Source: UBA4744 sp963723165 (GTDB taxonomy: Bacteria > Actinomycetota > Acidimicrobiia > Spongiisociales > UBA4744). From it: DNA of 64,000 bases. Position numbers and translations under genes: made by a program. Positions 61,245 to 64,000 of this stretch are shown here, piece after piece (within the stretch, counting starts at the first letter, position 1; the number at the start of each line of letters is the position of its first letter). The notes under the pieces were generated by a model. That model made no database searches. It was not told where the DNA came from and saw nothing but the letters and a program-made list of their open reading frames with translations. Location: positions 32,161 through 96,160 of the forward strand of contig CAVRPP010000006.1 in NCBI GenBank assembly GCA_963723165.1. The letters run 5' to 3'.

Positions 61245-61718
61245 TCACTGGCCTTCGTAAGTCTCGACTACGTCTTCAAAGACGTCGAGGGTCACACCCG
61301 CACCGACCAGTATTTCGCGACTGTCCTGGCCGGCGTGGTAGCGGCGCTTGGCAACCACCCGGGAAATCCCGCTGCTGGCGATCAGCATCGCGCACACCCG
61401 GCACGGCTCCATCGAGCAGTAGAGAGTGGTTCCGTCCAGCGACAGCCCGTAGCGAGCTGCCTGACAGATGGCATTCTGCTCGGCATGCACGGTGCGAACA
61501 CAGTGCTGTCGGGTGGTCCCGTCCTCATCGATCACTTGTTTGAAGTCGTGTCCGGCTTCATCACAATGCGGCAAGCCGGATGGAGAGCCGACGTACCCGG
61601 TGCAGATGATGCGCTTTTCGCGAACGACCACGCAGCCGCTCTTGCCACGATCGCAGGTTGCCCTGGACCCCACCTGGTCGACTAGTTCGAGAAAGTATTC
61701 GTCCCAGCTCGGTCGCAT
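61245..61718 (-). CDS. dCMP/cytidine deaminase-type zinc deaminase
   Basis: 157 residues. Zinc ligands are in VHAEQNAICQA (His, catalytic Glu) and EPCRVCAM (two Cys); NG-x-P-type region GYVGSPSGLPHCDE, with an extra Cys/His, resembles dCMP deaminase and ComEB. It makes dUMP if dCMP is the substrate. TAGGGT (61725-61730) stands exactly 6 nt before the ATG, with no ribosome site, so it is probably leaderless. Co-transcribed with the Nudix gene downstream. Confidence 0.88.
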   Translation of the reverse strand: MRPSWDEYFLELVDQVGSRATCDRGKSGCVVVREKRIICTGYVGSPSGLPHCDEAGHDFKQVIDEDGTTRQHCVRTVHAEQNAICQAARYGLSLDGTTLYCSMEPCRVCAMLIASSGISRVVAKRRYHAGQDSREILVGAGVTLDVFEDVVETYEGQ

Positions 61719-61798
61719 GCCGCCACCCTAATGGTCGCCACCGTATGGCGGGTCAACGGTCGAGCTCATAGGGAACCCCGGCCGGGAGCGGAAGGCGA

Positions 61799-64000
61799 CT
61801 ACTCGGCCACCGCCCTCGCCAGAGCCTGAACGATCCGCTTTTCGCTGACTTTGCCACGGGTGCCGAGCGCCTGGGCGAAAACGCTCACCCGCAGCTCCTG
61901 CAGCATCCAGGCAACCTCCACCAGCGATGCCGCATCCGGCAGAGCTTCCCGCAAACGGTCGTGTTCTTCTTCCAGCTTCCGCACGGCCACCATCCTCTGG
62001 CGGTCGCGTTCAGCGTTCTCGGGTAACTGCTCGAGCCTTCGTTCAACGGCCTGCAGGTACCGGTGAACGTCGGCAAGGCGTCCGGCGCCCACCCCGGCCA
62101 GAAAGCCTGGATACACAAGGCGGTCGACCTGTTCTTCGACGTCGGCTACGGAGCTCTCGAACTGCCCGGAAATCCGGGCAAGGGCCATGCCAACCGACTG
62201 GAGAGTGCCCAGTATCTCGAGGGACGTCCCGGCGACGGCGCTGAGCCTCGAATCCAGCTCATCCCGGGTTGCTGCCAGCAAGCCCTCGAACGCAATTGCG
62301 TCCCATACGTGCCCGCCCAGCCGCCCCATTATCTGATCGACTGCGCAGGTGAGACAGTCCTGAGACCACTCTGACGGTGTCTCGTAGGGGCCGCTCTTGA
62401 CGGCAGCCGACGCCCGGGGGGTCAGCAACGGACGCAGCAAACGCCCCGCCGACGGAAGGTTCAGAAGCAGGAGTCTGCGGGTACCGGCCCACATGGCCTC
62501 TGCTTGCTCAGCGGGCGTGGCGAGCAGCTGGACTCCTACCGAGTCTCCTTCATCGATAAGGGCGGGATAGGTCCTGACCGTGTGGGCGGTTCCGCTGATC
62601 TCAACCACCCGGGGGAGTTCGCCGACGCTCCAGGCGGTGAGACCGGTTTGTTCGAGTTCGTGCCCGGACCCCGCCATGGTCGCCCTGGCCGCCTCTTTCA
62701 GTTCGGTCTTCAATGCGGACAGGTCGCTGCCTTGCGAAAGCACATTTCCATCGGCGTCGACCACCCGGAAGACCGGTTGGAGATGGGCGGGCAGCCGGGT
62801 GAGATCAAAGGCGTCCACCGGAACCGGCGTCCCCCCGATCCGGGTGAGTTCCCGCCGCAGATACCGGAGGAGGCCGCCGTCTTCCGGATCGAGGCCATCC
62901 ATCAACTGCCGGACGGTGTTCGGTACAGGAGAGAAGCGCTTCCGGATCTGTTTGGGGAGCGACCGGAGCAGCGCCGTAATCAGCTCCTCCCGCAGCCCGG
63001 GCACATGCCATTCGAACACGGCCGGGTCCACCCGTTCCAGCCCCTGAACGGGCACGTCAATGGTGATCCCGTCCGTTGGGCTGCCGGGATCGAATTCGTA
63101 GGTGAGGGGTAGCGCCAGATCTCCGTGGACCCACACCTCCGGAAAAGACTCCTCGTCCACCATCCCGCCGGCCGGATCGACGAGCAACTCGAGGCTGAGA
63201 TCGAGTCGGTGCGGATCCTCAGCCCGGGCGTCCTTCCACCAGCGATCAAAATGGCGGACCGAGGTGATGTCGTCGGGCAGGCGTTCGTCGAAGAATCGAT
63301 AGATCACGTCGTCTTCGACCAGCAGGTCGGCACGTCGTTGGCGGGCTTCGAGGACGTGAACCTCTTCTATCCGGTCCCGGTTGCGGCTCATGAAGGCGTG
63401 ATCGGTCTCCCACTCGCCCGCAATGAGCGCACCGAATATGAACAACTCCCTGGCTCCGGCCGGATCGACCGGCCCGTACTGGACGGTGCGATCGGTTTGC
63501 AGCGGAAGACCGTACATCGTCACGGTTTCCCGGGCCATGGCAGTGCCGCGCTCCCGGTCCCACCAGGGATCCGAGTATGACCGCTTGACCAGATGGGCTC
63601 CGATCTCTTCGATCCATTCGGGATCGATAGCGGCCAACCCGCGTGCCCACAGCCGGCTCGTGTCGACCAACTCGGCGGCCATCACCCATTCGGGCGACCG
63701 TTTGAACAAACTCGATCCCGGGTTGATCGAGAAGCGGGCACCCCGCCCGCCGCGATATTCGAAGCCGTCCGGATCCTTGTGACCGATATTGGACAGCAGG
63801 CCCGCCAGCAACGAGCGGTGCATCACCTCGGGGGATGGCGGCCGCCGGTTGACCGTTAATCCCTGTTCACGAGCCACGTCGCGCAATTGCGCATGGATGT
63901 CCTGCCATTCCCGGACACGCCGGTAGTTGAGGAACTCATTGCGGCACATCTTCCGGAACTGGTTCGAGGTGCGAGCCCGCCGCTCATCGCCGAGGTACTC
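61799..64000 (-). CDS. hrpA: HrpA-like ATP-dependent RNA helicase, C-terminal part (start beyond the window)
   Basis: 734 residues are visible, entering at the window edge with EYLGDERRARTSNQFRKMC. The helicase core (DExH) lies outside. Visible are the end of the OB-fold region (CRNEFLNYRRVREWQDIHAQ) and the long C-terminal DUF3418 domain: FDRWWKDARAEDPHRLDLS, LPLTYEFDPGSPTDGITI, GLREELITALLRSLPKQIRK and RDELDSRLSAVAGTSLEILG. In E. coli HrpA rescues stalled ribosomes and processes mRNA. Intact reading frame throughout. Confidence 0.92.
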   Translation of the reverse strand, partial: EYLGDERRARTSNQFRKMCRNEFLNYRRVREWQDIHAQLRDVAREQGLTVNRRPPSPEVMHRSLLAGLLSNIGHKDPDGFEYRGGRGARFSINPGSSLFKRSPEWVMAAELVDTSRLWARGLAAIDPEWIEEIGAHLVKRSYSDPWWDRERGTAMARETVTMYGLPLQTDRTVQYGPVDPAGARELFIFGALIAGEWETDHAFMSRNRDRIEEVHVLEARQRRADLLVEDDVIYRFFDERLPDDITSVRHFDRWWKDARAEDPHRLDLSLELLVDPAGGMVDEESFPEVWVHGDLALPLTYEFDPGSPTDGITIDVPVQGLERVDPAVFEWHVPGLREELITALLRSLPKQIRKRFSPVPNTVRQLMDGLDPEDGGLLRYLRRELTRIGGTPVPVDAFDLTRLPAHLQPVFRVVDADGNVLSQGSDLSALKTELKEAARATMAGSGHELEQTGLTAWSVGELPRVVEISGTAHTVRTYPALIDEGDSVGVQLLATPAEQAEAMWAGTRRLLLLNLPSAGRLLRPLLTPRASAAVKSGPYETPSEWSQDCLTCAVDQIMGRLGGHVWDAIAFEGLLAATRDELDSRLSAVAGTSLEILGTLQSVGMALARISGQFESSVADVEEQVDRLVYPGFLAGVGAGRLADVHRYLQAVERRLEQLPENAERDRQRMVAVRKLEEEHDRLREALPDAASLVEVAWMLQELRVSVFAQALGTRGKVSEKRIVQALARAVAE

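Noticed and set aside
1..64000. Prophage, integrase, insertion sequence, toxin-antitoxin, restriction or CRISPR defence genes
   Set aside because: None recognised in any frame; the region reads as core chromosome with small local duplications.

Overview
The window looks like a high-GC Gram-positive chromosome, most likely Actinomycetota and possibly an Acidimicrobiia-like lineage. That placement is inferred from gene content: a 30-residue bS22-type ribosomal protein, a Mycobacterium-type dCTP deaminase, LytR-CpsA-Psr, PAC2, CsoR-CopZ-CopA, purS/purQ/purL, and many genes with a TANNNT box 6-9 nt before the start codon (leaderless transcripts). No phage, IS element, CRISPR array or rRNA was seen. 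One tRNA, Gly(CCC), is present.

Layout. 1-5 kb: part of a TetR regulator, then purA-purD-purE-purB. 5-12 kb: a leftward peptide ABC importer (oppA-B-C-D-F) with a terminator between oppA and oppB. 12-17 kb: OsmC protein, LCP transferase, and a divergent zinc-uptake locus (znuA-znuB facing zur-znuC across a palindromic Zur box). 17-23 kb: DUF547, a class I amidotransferase, a zinc-ribbon/beta-propeller membrane protein and a DUF3179 lipoprotein. 23-31 kb: purC-purS-purQ-purL, a small zinc-ribbon membrane protein on the other strand, purF-purM and a class III aminotransferase. 31-42 kb: a six-haem membrane cytochrome, an Lnt-like protein, inositol monophosphatase, nitroreductase, amidohydrolase, a selenoprotein, an SDR and an M3 peptidase. 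42-45 kb: csoR-copZ-copA. 45-53 kb: Nudix, PAC2, bS22, homoserine kinase, CDF transporter, alpha/beta hydrolase, PhzF. 53-64 kb: tRNA-Gly, dcd, FetB-like permease, SurE, SIMPL lipoprotein, a row of small lipoproteins, a Nudix hydrolase, a dCMP-type deaminase and the C-terminal part of HrpA.

How genes work together. Two blocks cover most of the path to IMP and AMP (purF, D, S/Q/L, M, E, C, B, A); purN, purH and purK are not in the window. Within each operon, stop and start codons overlap (ATGA, GTGA, TGATG). Metal handling recurs: zinc uptake, copper export, a CDF exporter and a FetB-like permease.

The most notable find is a SelW/Rdx-family selenoprotein at 38392-38622 (minus). An in-frame UGA sits at the second position of the CxxC redox motif, and a hairpin 11 nt downstream has a GGUC apical loop, matching the bacterial SECIS geometry. 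Also notable: at least seven apparent single-base insertions that break otherwise normal genes (purL twice, purM, an aminotransferase twice, a Nudix gene, a lipoprotein); an extra extracytoplasmic domain inside OppC; two lipoprotein genes sharing a 117-bp leader and signal peptide but carrying different mature domains; a duplicated 49-bp inverted-repeat element; and two different four-unit heptamer arrays.
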